A stretch of DNA of 64,000 bases from Gammaproteobacteria bacterium (GCA_014239255.1 JAAZZE010000003.1:1-64000); one strand, 5' to 3'. Shown: positions 1-9,031, numbered from the stretch's first letter. The notes: a model not told the origin generated them from the letters alone. Translations and numbers: made by a program.

Positions 1-3000
1 GCGCCAAGCTCGGTTCGCCGGAGCACCTTGCCACAGCCGTAGCCTAATTCAGCCAAGGCACTGGTTCCGGGAAAGCAGCCCTCGCTAACATCTGGCGTAT
101 AAAGCGGTGCAAACAACACCTTATCGCTTATCTGTATTTTATTAGTAACCTTCTCGTCTTTTCCCAGGTTGACATACCATCCAAGATCATCCTCTTTGGG
201 GCAGGACGCCGCTTTATCGGTCACGTTTTTCAGGTCGCTGATGGTCGGGTTGCCCGGATCCCCAAAAAGAGGGAATTTCTTGTCTTTTATTCCAAAAATA
301 CGGTTTTGTATGGTCGATTGTGATAACTCGAGTTTGTCCTGATTGCCTGTGCCAAAATAAAGCCAGACTTTTTTATCACTATCTTCGCCACTATCTGTAG
401 TTACGGTTACAGGCATAAACGACGCGCGTTGATTAACGTTATTTCCTTCGCCATCGAAAATAAGATCATATGCATAAGGCTTGCCGCTATCGGTGAAATT
501 AAATTTAAAAAGCTTGCTCTCCATATCAACCACATAAGAAATAGCGCCCTGATACGTTGCCTTTGGCGTTGTATCCGGAGTGACTGCAGTAAATTGAGCC
601 GGCACTGAATTAATGAAGCCACCCTTTGTATCCGGCAAATCAAGGCGGGAACGCCTCCTGCCCGCGGTAACAAGCTCAATGAGATAGGCTGCAGATCCAT
701 ACTCTTGCGATTCCGATCCATTAAATCCACCGCCAATTATGGCAAGCCATTTTGGTGACGTTGTTGCTAAGGGCACCAGATTAATGGTTGGGGTAGACCA
801 CGCCTGGCCTAATTTCGAATATTCAAATTCGCTAGGAATACTGCCATAGTTGTTCTCGGTTAAATTACCAGTTGGGCCCCAATGACGGACAACCCGGTTG
901 ACCGGGTCATTGGATAAAGCAAAAAGAAACTTAGGGTTTAAAGGGTTGGTGATGTCTAACGCAAAATATCCATACCCGTCCCGACCAAGCCCCGTGATCA
1001 GTATGGTGCGCCAATGCCCTCCCCTTCCGTGATCAAAGTAAATATCCCTAACAGCGGGTGATCCATCAACCCCATATATAGGGATCGTGGTGTTGGGCAC
1101 TGAAGTGGTCATCTGGCGCAAGGCCGGCAGGATATTAGGCGGCACAAAACCCCATAATTCTTCGCCGGTATCGTCTCTGAATGCGTGGAGCATTCCATCG
1201 TTGGCTCCAACATATACAACCGTGGGCCGACTGACGTTCGCCTCGAAAAATTCCTGATAATTATTAGCTTTCTTGTAGTATTCTTCTGATTTGGGGTTGC
1301 CTGCTTGTTTGGTATTAATCGCGGCGGGTGGCCCCACAATAGCCATTTCCGAGTGATAGATGTCACCAAGCTTCCACTCTCGTTGATCGCCCACCTGTAG
1401 ATCAATGTCTTCATCGTAAGAATCAGTGCCACGAATGAACCCGATCAACTGGGCGGCCTTACTATCGGACGGTATGCTAGCCCCCTCATACAATAGTTTT
1501 TTCAGCCCAGCCACATTGCTGGGGGTAAAATTATTTAGTCCGTCAGGGACTCCCGCATCGTATGCCACAGTCCAGATCCGCCTTGAATCTGCATCCTTAA
1601 GGTTCAGCTGCGCCCCTGCCTCCCAGACCACGCTACCAACCGCGCCCGTATCGGAATCTAATGAATACTTGGTTAACTTACCCCTCCACTGACCGTTTTC
1701 GGGGATAGTAAAGCCCGATTGATAGATATGATCGCCCGAGGCTGACGGAATCACAGGCGCGGTACCGGTATAGCGGAGATCTGATTTTTGAGCTTTTGAA
1801 ATAAAACGCATCAACGTGTCGTGCAGCTCGACCTCATTATCCGCATAAAGAGGTGATAACGGATGGCTTCCGCCGGCTTGCGAGAAACTCTCGTAGACAT
1901 CACTAACTCTGGAGTCATCAGAAGAAACGTCGAAACCCACAACAAGGGATTTAACATCCAGATCACGCAACAGCCTGGCTGCATAAGGATCTGGGCTGCG
2001 GCCACCCCATTCGCCATCGCTCAGCACAATGATAAAGTTTCTTTGGCATGGCTCCTCCGGGTCAATCGGGCCTGGTGTAAAACCCGCTGCACGATTTTCG
2101 AAGTAGTCCTTCGCAAGTGACATACCCACCTCTAGATTAGTCCCCCCACGCGGAGTTTTACCGAAAGCGCAATTGGTCCCGCAATACTCGGTCACCATCG
2201 GTACAATTTCCTCAGCTCCGCCCGGTGAAATGCCTACCGCCATCTTGGCAGCCGTGGACCAGACTAAAAGCCCATAATTAACTTTCTTATTTAGTTCCTC
2301 ATTTTGCAGAAGTCTTGTAAGGACGCATTTAACTGTCTCCCTTCGGCTTTTACTCTGCATCACCTGCGTGATAAATTTTCCGTTTTTGTCATATTTCTTA
2401 AGATACTTGGGAAGATACGGGTTTTTATTCCCACCAACCAGGTAAATATTACCCTCGGGGTCTGAGCCCATTCCCTTTGGATAGGTAACACCGCCAAGAG
2501 GGCCGCAGGCGGGCTGCTTTGGCGCAAATCGCTTTATGAAAGTCCCGGAGTATGAGTACTTGCCAACGTGGCCCCCGCAAGAGGGCTCCGTCCATTTTTT
2601 GGTTTTTGGATCGCGAACAGCGCTCCCAGCGTAATCGGCCTCTGCTCCAAGGATATAAATACCGTTGGCAGTGGCTTCGATATCGGTGCCGCCTAGCGCC
2701 CACCAGGTGTCTTCTTCTTCGCCGGTCTCTTTGTTATAGACCCGAACGGGATACCCCCGCTTGCAGTAATCATGAATGCCCGCAATTTTGCCTGGATAAC
2801 CACGGCCAGAGGCATAGGGGTAGGACGTGTCAGAAACGATATAAACACTGTCATCGTATACAGCAAGCCCTTTAGGGTAATACCCTTTACCCGGGTCGCC
2901 TTTATATGTAGGCTCTATCGCAATTGGCCATTCGCCAAGAAGAGTTCCAGATGGGTCGAGCTTTCTCCAAAGAAAAGGGCCTGGTTCTTCCCCCCCAGGA

Positions 3001-3668
3001 CTGCAATCAACTTCCTGCCCTTTAGTGCGTAACGCTGTTACGTATATGTTGTTTTTTGAATCAATATCAATGGCAAGAGGATTGGGAGTTGAAAAGGACT
3101 TAACGTGAACACCCCTGGCATCAAATTTGTGTATTTTACTGGTCTTACAATGGGCCAAATAAAGGTTGTCATATTGGTCGATCGCAATCCTACTGGGGAT
3201 ATGTGGTCCGTCTGGATCCCCGGCATAATTTAAGGAAAACCCATCCCCATAATCCTTAAGCCAGGTTCCAGCGGAGTTGTATTTTCGAAAGGGTTTGGCA
3301 AGGGGTGAAGTTTTTTGGCCGTAACGCGAAATCGAAGCTCCATGTGCGAGATGCCAGCTGCCATCCCCAGACCCGGCGAAATCCATAGGCATAGTCTCAG
3401 GCGCTTTGATCCGCTTAGTAGAGTTATTCATGCTCGATGAGTTATCAATCGATAGTAAGATATTCGCCGGGATAGACGAATCGACTCCAGCGCCTGGCGG
3501 TGGCTCCTTGGCGCCATAGCTGGCAGGTGCTATCAGCAAAAAGGCAATTAGCGCCATGGCAAAATAAAATTGCGCTGGCGCTTTATGCTGAACCGCCTTG
3601 GGCAGCACTAGAGCACGACTAAACTGTTCGGTTGCAAAACGGCTCAACTTGGCATTTGCCTTAGACAC
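1..3668 (-). CDS. pilY1: PilY1-like pilus tip adhesin/assembly protein (partial, C-terminus off the left edge)
   Basis: This frame stays open from the TAA of pilX to the left edge, so it is missing from the ORF track. I translated it by hand. The proposed GTG start at 3668 gives a cytoplasmic stretch, then a hydrophobic export signal (MALIAFLLIAPASYGA); an ATG at 3557 is the alternative start. A von Willebrand A MIDAS motif (SIDNSSSM) lies near residue 75. It is followed by an NHL-like propeller of about 340 residues, with repeats such as PSRIAIDQYDNLYLAH and YPKGMGSDPEGNIYLV. The vWA fold then resumes with VNYGLLVWS, GGTNL and IIVLSDGE. From about position 1700 leftwards the PilY1 C-terminal propeller is clear (VVYVGANDGMLHAF, LITGLGRDGYGYFALDI). 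PilY1 works with minor pilins at the pilus tip, and the gene follows pilX as usual. The family is certain; the exact start is not. The usual DxDxDG calcium loop is not evident. Confidence 0.9.
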   Translation of the reverse strand, partial: MSKANAKLSRFATEQFSRALVLPKAVQHKAPAQFYFAMALIAFLLIAPASYGAKEPPPGAGVDSSIPANILLSIDNSSSMNNSTKRIKAPETMPMDFAGSGDGSWHLAHGASISRYGQKTSPLAKPFRKYNSAGTWLKDYGDGFSLNYAGDPDGPHIPSRIAIDQYDNLYLAHCKTSKIHKFDARGVHVKSFSTPNPLAIDIDSKNNIYVTALRTKGQEVDCSPGGEEPGPFLWRKLDPSGTLLGEWPIAIEPTYKGDPGKGYYPKGLAVYDDSVYIVSDTSYPYASGRGYPGKIAGIHDYCKRGYPVRVYNKETGEEEDTWWALGGTDIEATANGIYILGAEADYAGSAVRDPKTKKWTEPSCGGHVGKYSYSGTFIKRFAPKQPACGPLGGVTYPKGMGSDPEGNIYLVGGNKNPYLPKYLKKYDKNGKFITQVMQSKSRRETVKCVLTRLLQNEELNKKVNYGLLVWSTAAKMAVGISPGGAEEIVPMVTEYCGTNCAFGKTPRGGTNLEVGMSLAKDYFENRAAGFTPGPIDPEEPCQRNFIIVLSDGEWGGRSPDPYAARLLRDLDVKSLVVGFDVSSDDSRVSDVYESFSQAGGSHPLSPLYADNEVELHDTLMRFISKAQKSDLRYTGTAPVIPSASGDHIYQSGFTIPENGQWRGKLTKYSLDSDTGAVGSVVWEAGAQLNLKDADSRRIWTVAYDAGVPDGLNNFTPSNVAGLKKLLYEGASIPSDSKAAQLIGFIRGTDSYDEDIDLQVGDQREWKLGDIYHSEMAIVGPPAAINTKQAGNPKSEEYYKKANNYQEFFEANVSRPTVVYVGANDGMLHAFRDDTGEELWGFVPPNILPALRQMTTSVPNTTIPIYGVDGSPAVRDIYFDHGRGGHWRTILITGLGRDGYGYFALDITNPLNPKFLFALSNDPVNRVVRHWGPTGNLTENNYGSIPSEFEYSKLGQAWSTPTINLVPLATTSPKWLAIIGGGFNGSESQEYGSAAYLIELVTAGRRRSRLDLPDTKGGFINSVPAQFTAVTPDTTPKATYQGAISYVVDMESKLFKFNFTDSGKPYAYDLIFDGEGNNVNQRASFMPVTVTTDSGEDSDKKVWLYFGTGNQDKLELSQSTIQNRIFGIKDKKFPLFGDPGNPTISDLKNVTDKAASCPKEDDLGWYVNLGKDEKVTNKIQISDKVLFAPLYTPDVSEGCFPGTSALAELGYGCGKVLRRTELG

Positions 3669-3734
3669 GACGTCACAACCGCTTGGGCCGGCGCCATAGT
3701 GTGGGTGGCACGCAAACGTTTTAAAGAGGTCGAA

Positions 3735-4298
3735 TTAATATTCATTGGCCTGGCCCACATCATTTCCTCCTTCGGACGGGCCTCCAGCTGTGATCGATGC
3801 AATTACTTCTAAATTGGTACGGGCTTGTTTTGGGCCGACTCCGCTAGATAGAATTGTATAAATATATTTGGGGCCCGAAGCAGGCAACGTTGCGGTTAAC
3901 GTAATGCTGCAGAAGTATTCATGCTTGGCCATTCTTCTTTGAAATTTCAGCGCCCTGACAGCTGAGCTCTCACCAGTTACCCTCCAGTCATCCATACTAG
4001 GGTTCGCTGCACCAAGAGCTGCACTGCCAATCCGATGGCAGACCTCGCCAGGTGGGTCTATAGTAATGCACGGTACACCTAACTCCGATTCAGCATCTAG
4101 CCATCGGACTGCTGCATCTACACAGGCTTCTGCCGAATACAGCGTCTCAGATCGGTCCGTATGGGCCTCTATCTGATCAACACTTCGGTTGCCGATATAA
4201 AAAAGCCCCATCCCCATTGTTGTAATGACCAAAGTGATAATCAATGAAACTATAAGAATTGCACCTTTTTGACCGCTGAGCTCGGGAGGCTGGTTCAT
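3735..4298 (-). CDS. pilX: Minor pilin PilX
   Basis: This 187-residue protein has a short leader ending QKG, then a long hydrophobic helix (AILIVSLIITLVITTMG). That is the PilX N-terminal pattern, in which +1 is Ala rather than Phe and there is no Glu at +5. PilX is a minor pilin that joins PilV, PilW and PilY1 in the tip complex that primes pilus assembly. The gene overlaps pilW by 4 bases (ATGA type) and precedes pilY1, the standard order. The rest of the protein is a poorly conserved globular domain with a Cys pair region (VPCITIDPPGEVC). The function rests on the N-terminus and on context. Confidence 0.88.
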   Translation of the reverse strand: MNQPPELSGQKGAILIVSLIITLVITTMGMGLFYIGNRSVDQIEAHTDRSETLYSAEACVDAAVRWLDAESELGVPCITIDPPGEVCHRIGSAALGAANPSMDDWRVTGESSAVRALKFQRRMAKHEYFCSITLTATLPASGPKYIYTILSSGVGPKQARTNLEVIASITAGGPSEGGNDVGQANEY

Positions 4299-4996
4299 AG
4301 CGTCAGATTTCTCACGGCGACACTGGTAGAGAATTCGCGGCGCCTGAATCGATCGGTCGTTTCAAGCGTAGAGTCGCCCGGATAATGTGCGCCTCGTTGG
4401 TACGATTTTTCACGGCTGAACTGCTGCTTGGTACGTAATGCGAGGTAGATTTCGATCAGTTTTTTAGGGTGCGCTGCACCGCCGGAATAGACCAGCTGAA
4501 GGTCCTCGATATAGTCCGCCATCGCATCTTCAGATCCCTCCTTTACCTGGCTTGCTGGCGCGATAATGTCGGTCTTCTTGAAAAGCCTGCCTCTGGTGCC
4601 TCGTGTTCCCACATGATCGCTTACCCAGTAACGGATTCTGAGTCTTTGGCTGGAAATGTTCGTTTTTTGGTGATCGTAAATGATCGTCACTTCATCGCAG
4701 CAGCCATTGCCAGCCCCTTGGGTTATAGAAATAGCATCGGCATCAGTAATCGCACCGTGTTCTGGCGCTCCTAACGGTGTCCACCATTCAGATCCTGCCA
4801 TCCGGATATCGCGTTCCATGATTTTTAAAACATTGCGACCCGTCTGCCCAATCACCGTAGTGTCTCGTATTTTTGTGTATTGCTTATCAACAAGATCATA
4901 GGCAATCAAAAGACTCGCCAAAGCAATAGCACTTACTGCCGTTGAAACCAGCACTTCAACCAGAGTGAATCCTTGATCAGGGCGTATCGGGCGCAT
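4295..4996 (-). CDS. pilW: Minor pilin PilW
   Basis: This is a type IV prepilin with a leader ending DQG and the processing and assembly motif FTLVEVLVS, including Glu at +5. I chose the ATG at 4996 (MRPIRPDQG) over the longer track start at 5032, because it gives a normal short leader and only a small overlap with pilV. After the helix comes RNVLKIMERDIRMAGSEW, a stretch typical of PilW. PilW is a minor pilin of the pilus tip and priming complex and is processed by the prepilin peptidase. It lies between pilV and pilX in an overlapping operon. The family call is firm; the start is inferred. Confidence 0.88.
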   Translation of the reverse strand: MRPIRPDQGFTLVEVLVSTAVSAIALASLLIAYDLVDKQYTKIRDTTVIGQTGRNVLKIMERDIRMAGSEWWTPLGAPEHGAITDADAISITQGAGNGCCDEVTIIYDHQKTNISSQRLRIRYWVSDHVGTRGTRGRLFKKTDIIAPASQVKEGSEDAMADYIEDLQLVYSGGAAHPKKLIEIYLALRTKQQFSREKSYQRGAHYPGDSTLETTDRFRRREFSTSVAVRNLTL

Positions 4997-5474
4997 CAAA
5001 TGTTCTTTTAGCAAAAATCGTGTTCTTACCATCGGCGCTGGTCAACTCGACTGTTAATATGTTTACCGTTCTGGTTCCCACAATTTTTTGGGTGATGTTA
5101 ATTTTTCGGATGTCATCGGTTTTGGTCTCTCCGGATTCTGCATTCAGGTAACTGCACCATCGTTTTAAATGCGCTAACTGATCCGCTTTTCCGGCAGACG
5201 TACTCAAACCTGCACATGCACTAAGGTTTTTGCCTGTATATTCTGTGATATTTTCTTTATCGCCAACCACTGTCTCAATGATGTCGGTAACGATCATGTC
5301 AAGGCGATCGCGTTGCTGTGCTTTTTGAATAGCCTCATCCGAAGCGGCGATAAAACCAAACACAGCCGTAATACCAATCGCGGTAATGACTACTGAGATC
5401 ATTACCTCAACGAGGGTAAAGCCGTTTTCTGTCAACGCAGATTCAGCAGCTTCTTGATTCACTTTACAATTCAT
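4977..5474 (-). CDS. pilV: Minor pilin PilV
   Basis: The mature helix begins after ENG at FTLVEVMISVVITAIGI, a class III signal peptide with Glu at +5. The track ORF starts at 5648, but its first 58 residues overlap fimT in another frame and look random (Arg/Leu-rich). The ATG at 5474 (MNCKVNQEAAES) gives a leader of ordinary length and overlaps the fimT stop by 11 bases. No strong Shine-Dalgarno sequence is visible there, so translation may be coupled to fimT. PilV is a minor pilin of the tip complex. The assignment to PilV rather than another minor pilin rests mainly on order (fimT-pilV-pilW-pilX-pilY1). Confidence 0.85.
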   Translation of the reverse strand: MNCKVNQEAAESALTENGFTLVEVMISVVITAIGITAVFGFIAASDEAIQKAQQRDRLDMIVTDIIETVVGDKENITEYTGKNLSACAGLSTSAGKADQLAHLKRWCSYLNAESGETKTDDIRKINITQKIVGTRTVNILTVELTSADGKNTIFAKRTFDAPDTP

Positions 5475-6054
5475 CGAACGATTTGGTTGTCGCATTAAGT
5501 TTAGTAGTCTCAAAAAACCCGGTGGCCCCGAATATCTGAGTCTTGTAGTGAATGGTCTTATCACCACAAGTCGCTGTAACAGAAATCGTCTTAGGAGTCG
5601 CGGTCCCGTCAGTATTGAAGCAGACTTTGAAACCAGTAGAACCCGCATATTCAGAGCGATCTGGAATCAGATCATACTTATTTAAGTACGCTTCATGATC
5701 TGCAATTACCGCACCCTCGTCAGTTAAGGGTAGATGAAGATAACCATCCGCCTCACAATCTGCTGACATCCCGTGCATAACCCATACATTTGGATGCACC
5801 TGCTTCGTCGATTCAAAGTACGCTTGGGTGGTACGATTAAGACTGATTGCCTGGGCGCGCAGGGACTGGAGAAACCCGTTCAAGTCGTCAAAATCGTTAC
5901 GAACTTTGGTCGTGCAATTCCAGCCGCCAAGATTTAAAAATGTAGTTGAGACTAATGCCACCAGTACGATCACTACTATAAGTTCTAGCAAAGTAAACCC
6001 GCGTTCTTTGCGAGTGGATCTGACCTGCGCTTTCACATTGGACTCCTCAGACAC
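5464..6054 (-). CDS. fimT: GspH/FimT-family minor pilin (FimT or FimU)
   Basis: This 196-residue prepilin has a basic leader ending in RKERG and then FTLLELIVVIVLVALV, the class III signal with Glu at +5. The following region (LNGFLQSLRAQAISLNRT) matches the GspH/FimT pattern, in which an amphipathic helix precedes a beta-rich globular domain with Cys residues. It heads the minor pilin operon, the position held by fimU/fimT in pseudomonads. Some FimT proteins bind DNA during competence, but nothing here tests that. FimT and FimU cannot be separated by eye. Confidence 0.8.
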   Translation of the reverse strand: MSEESNVKAQVRSTRKERGFTLLELIVVIVLVALVSTTFLNLGGWNCTTKVRNDFDDLNGFLQSLRAQAISLNRTTQAYFESTKQVHPNVWVMHGMSADCEADGYLHLPLTDEGAVIADHEAYLNKYDLIPDRSEYAGSTGFKVCFNTDGTATPKTISVTATCGDKTIHYKTQIFGATGFFETTKLNATTKSFDEL

Positions 6055-6102
6055 TTTGCTGCGCCCGGGTTGATCCGGGCTGTCGTTCTTTTGCGATCGG
6101 CT

Positions 6103-7104
6103 TTATTGCATTTCGATTTGGCCGGAGCCTTTGAGTTGCTGGATCGCAGCGTCCATCGTGACCATTCCGTCGCCTCTGGCGGTCTGCATAACACTTTCTA
6201 TCTGGAAGATCTTATTTTCACGAATTAGATTACGTACCGCCGGATTACAGACCATAACCTCGAATGCGCCGACACGACCTCCTCCGGTCTTGCGAAACAA
6301 TTTCTGTGTCATCACCATTCGTAGAGATTGAGATACCTGAGACCTGACCTGGTCTTGTTGTTCAGGCGGGAATACATCAATAATTCTATTGATTGTATTT
6401 GGAGCGCCGGAGGTATGCAGGGTGCCAAACACCAAATGGCCAGTCTCGGCGGCGGTTAATGCAAGTTGAACAGTATCTCGATCTCGAAGCTCTCCAACCA
6501 GGATCACATCTGGATCTTCACGCAAAGAGGCACGCAAGGCATTCGCAAATGATTTAGTGTCTCGTCCAACTTCACGCTGGGCAACAATAGACTCTTTGTT
6601 GGTGTGAATGTATTCAATTGGATCTTCAATCGTCAGAATATGCTCATTACGGTTGGTGTTGATATGATCAATCATGGCCGCCAACGAAGTGGATTTGCCA
6701 GATCCGGTCGGACCTGTAACCAGAACCAGTCCATTCACCTGATTGGCCATATCCTGAGCTACGGCTGGCAATCCAAGATCGAGCATGGTTGGAATCTCAG
6801 TCTCGATCTTGCGCAAAACTGCTGCCTGCCCGGTTGACGTATGGAAGAAGTTCGCCCGATAACGCAGGTCGCTTATGACAATCGCCAGATCAAATTCCCT
6901 ATCCACCTCGAAGGTCTCGCGGGCTTCATCCGATTCCAGGCTCTCGTGTATAAAAACAGCCAACTCTTCGGCACTTACCGTATCGTCAGCAAATGTGGCG
7001 ATCTGCCCACTGACTCTGATCGATATTGGCCTATCTGCATGAATATGAAGATCCGATAGGTCATATTCTTCAGTGTAGGATGCTATTCTGTTCTCTACGG
7101 TCAT
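6103..7104 (-). CDS. pilT: PilT-family pilus retraction ATPase
   Basis: This 333-residue cytoplasmic secretion-type ATPase has a PAS-like N-domain (residues 1-100), Walker A GPTGSGKS at 131-138, an Asp box (LTIEDPIEY), Walker B (DPDVILVGELRD) and a His box (TAAETGHLVFGTLHTSGA). The C-terminal segment AVRNLIRENKIFQI matches PilT, which powers pilus depolymerisation through PilC. It is the only PilT/PilU-type gene in the window and lies upstream of the minor pilin genes in the same direction, with about 48 bases to fimT. PilU is the main alternative, but the conserved C-terminal helix favours PilT. Confidence 0.9.
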   Translation of the reverse strand: MTVENRIASYTEEYDLSDLHIHADRPISIRVSGQIATFADDTVSAEELAVFIHESLESDEARETFEVDREFDLAIVISDLRYRANFFHTSTGQAAVLRKIETEIPTMLDLGLPAVAQDMANQVNGLVLVTGPTGSGKSTSLAAMIDHINTNRNEHILTIEDPIEYIHTNKESIVAQREVGRDTKSFANALRASLREDPDVILVGELRDRDTVQLALTAAETGHLVFGTLHTSGAPNTINRIIDVFPPEQQDQVRSQVSQSLRMVMTQKLFRKTGGGRVGAFEVMVCNPAVRNLIRENKIFQIESVMQTARGDGMVTMDAAIQQLKGSGQIEMQ

Positions 7105-7385
7105 TTTTGATTCCTGTTATTACTTTGATACCCAAATATACTTTACTCCTATTCACTTTTAGGGTAAATCTAGGGTCTAAAAGCAAGTTTGCATCCAACT
7201 TCAAAAAATGGCCTACCGGCGGTGCCGAAAGCCATCGTGAAGTTGAAAAACTAGAAACGTACCGATGGAGGATATCTGTCATCAGAATTGATTGATGGAC
7301 GGGGATAACTGTCCCTTTCCATCATTTTCGGCGCACAAGTTCCGTTGCCCCAATCCATTGATTCAATATTGACAGTCATACCGCA
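7105..7385. promoter_or_regulatory. Divergent intergenic region between pilT and pilM operons
   Basis: This 281-base gap separates the leftward pilT and minor pilin genes from the rightward pilMN-OPQBC genes, so it must hold the promoters for at least one and probably both. I see no convincing sigma-70 or sigma-54 box. The clearest structure is the inverted repeat at 7293-7324, listed separately. ORFs drawn across this gap on the track have no family features. Confidence 0.55.
7293..7324. repeat. Inverted repeat (hairpin or operator) upstream of pilMN
   Basis: The arms TGATGGA and TCCATCA (7 of 7) enclose a second pair, GGGA and TCCC, around a 6-base loop TAACTG. The two intervening positions are one mismatch and one possible G-T wobble, so the whole is a nearly continuous 13-bp stem. 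It ends about 60 bases before the pilM ATG. It could be a protein-binding site or a leader RNA hairpin; no long T-run follows, so a terminator is less likely. Confidence 0.6.
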
Positions 7386-9026
7386 ATGGCAAATAAACTC
7401 CTTGGTGCAATAAAAGCTCGACTAAGCAAATTAATTGTTCAGCAGGAAGATGTCGTCGGCGTAGACATCATGCCCGGTTACATCCGCATTGCGCAACTCG
7501 AGCAATCCGGTAAACGCTGGACCGTCACAAAAGTGGGTTATCGATACGTTCAGGGGCAAATCGATACCAATGATCTAAAAAATAACCCCGATGGTTATTC
7601 CAGCAAACTGCAACAGGTTTGCGAGAAAAATAAGGTCTCCACATCAAACGCTGCTGTATCAATCCCTGTAAGCAGCGCCGTTATTCAGGTTGTTAACCTG
7701 CCGTTGATGTCCGACGAGGAACTAGAAGAGGCCATCAAAACAGACTCGCTTTGGGATAACGTTGTGCAGTTGCCTGATCCTATAGATGAATATTCTATTT
7801 TTCACCAGGTTATTAAGCGGCACAACACTGAAAACCTGATGGACATTTTGTTTGTGGCGTCCAAGTTAAGTGATATCGAAGACTACATGGGCATAGTTCG
7901 TAGCGCCGGGCTCAATCCGGTTGTGGTGGACGTTCGCTGCTTTAGTTTACGCAACGCGTTAGATCTGAAAAAAGATCTCAACTTTAAACAACCCATTGGT
8001 CTTTTGGAGTTCGGCCCGTTTGAAAATTTTTTGTTGATCATTGATAAAGAAGGTGCGCCTTTTATTGCAGAGATATATATATCGGATGTTGACAAGGAGC
8101 ATCTCCTAAACACCAATCCGACTGACGCCGGCGGTGACAACACAAAGTTATTTGAACGTTACGCGATGCAGGTGTCTCAAGTCGTTTCCAGTTACCAATC
8201 CAAATACAGTTCGACTATTGCAAAAATTTTTGTTGCCTCTACCCTGCCCTCTATCGATGACGCAATTGCACAGTTCCAGATTGGCTTGCCAAATAGCCGT
8301 CTCGAAGCATTCGATCCATTAGCCGATGTAAGGGTGCCGGCTAATATCGAGCAAAAAGTCGCCGCAGAGCCCAACTCATCGATGTTTGCCGCGGTACTTG
8401 GATTAGCAACGCGCAAACTCGATATTTTCGGTTACTACCAGTACGTTACCGGTGTCAACAATATCAATCTGCTGCCCAATCGCGATGCGATAAAAGCTAA
8501 AGAAAAAGCGAAAGCTTATTCCAAATACATCTTGATTCTGGTTGTGCTCATCGTGCTTGCAGGCGCGGGCTGGTCATTTTTTGATGTCAGTGAAAAAAAG
8601 AATTCGGTTACTGAAAAAATGGCCGTCTATCATGCTGCGGCCAACGAGCGCGATACAAAGCTTGCAACACTGGATAAGCTTGTCCGACAGATTCGAAAGA
8701 TTTCCGGACTACTAGAGGCAAGCGCAAGTCTCGAGTCTAACCAGGCATCTATGTATGAACTGCTTACTGAGATCAATAACTCGGTAATCGAGGGGATTGC
8801 TTTAGATTCGATCGCCTACGATGGCAATGCGGTTACCATTATCGGAAGGTCACTCAGCGACCAGAATATTATTGAATTCAATAGTAAGCTCGACAGCAGC
8901 TCGCATATTCGCAGGGCATCCTTACAGACCATGTCTGTTTCAATGGAGGATGGCCTGGCATTGAAAAACTTTTCTTTAAGATGCACTCTCGAACCTCTTG
9001 CCAACAAAACGGAGTCGGAGCAGTAA
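7386..9026 (+). CDS. Natural PilM-PilN fusion, pilus inner-membrane alignment protein
   Basis: One uninterrupted frame of 546 residues contains two proteins that are usually separate. Residues 1 to about 350 are PilM, the actin-like cytoplasmic ATP-binding protein (VVGVDIMPGYIRIAQLE near residue 25, AAVSIPVSSAVIQ, IGLLEFGPF). At residues 360-366 comes INLLPNR, the motif by which the PilN N-terminus docks in the PilM groove. A single membrane helix follows at about 381-402 (YILILVVLIVLAGAGW). A periplasmic PilN-type coil and ferredoxin-like fold then runs to the end, about 188 residues in this part, the normal size of PilN. No separate pilN exists before pilO, which starts 5 bases after the stop. 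The product should link the cytoplasmic motor side to PilO, PilP and PilQ. Confidence 0.93.
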   Translation: MANKLLGAIKARLSKLIVQQEDVVGVDIMPGYIRIAQLEQSGKRWTVTKVGYRYVQGQIDTNDLKNNPDGYSSKLQQVCEKNKVSTSNAAVSIPVSSAVIQVVNLPLMSDEELEEAIKTDSLWDNVVQLPDPIDEYSIFHQVIKRHNTENLMDILFVASKLSDIEDYMGIVRSAGLNPVVVDVRCFSLRNALDLKKDLNFKQPIGLLEFGPFENFLLIIDKEGAPFIAEIYISDVDKEHLLNTNPTDAGGDNTKLFERYAMQVSQVVSSYQSKYSSTIAKIFVASTLPSIDDAIAQFQIGLPNSRLEAFDPLADVRVPANIEQKVAAEPNSSMFAAVLGLATRKLDIFGYYQYVTGVNNINLLPNRDAIKAKEKAKAYSKYILILVVLIVLAGAGWSFFDVSEKKNSVTEKMAVYHAAANERDTKLATLDKLVRQIRKISGLLEASASLESNQASMYELLTEINNSVIEGIALDSIAYDGNAVTIIGRSLSDQNIIEFNSKLDSSSHIRRASLQTMSVSMEDGLALKNFSLRCTLEPLANKTESEQ

Positions 9027-9031
9027 TCGTT

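Noticed and set aside
407-736. ORF on the minus strand, 109 aa, and other ORFs between 1 and 3226
   Set aside because: They lie in other frames of the long partial PilY1 reading frame and show no family features.
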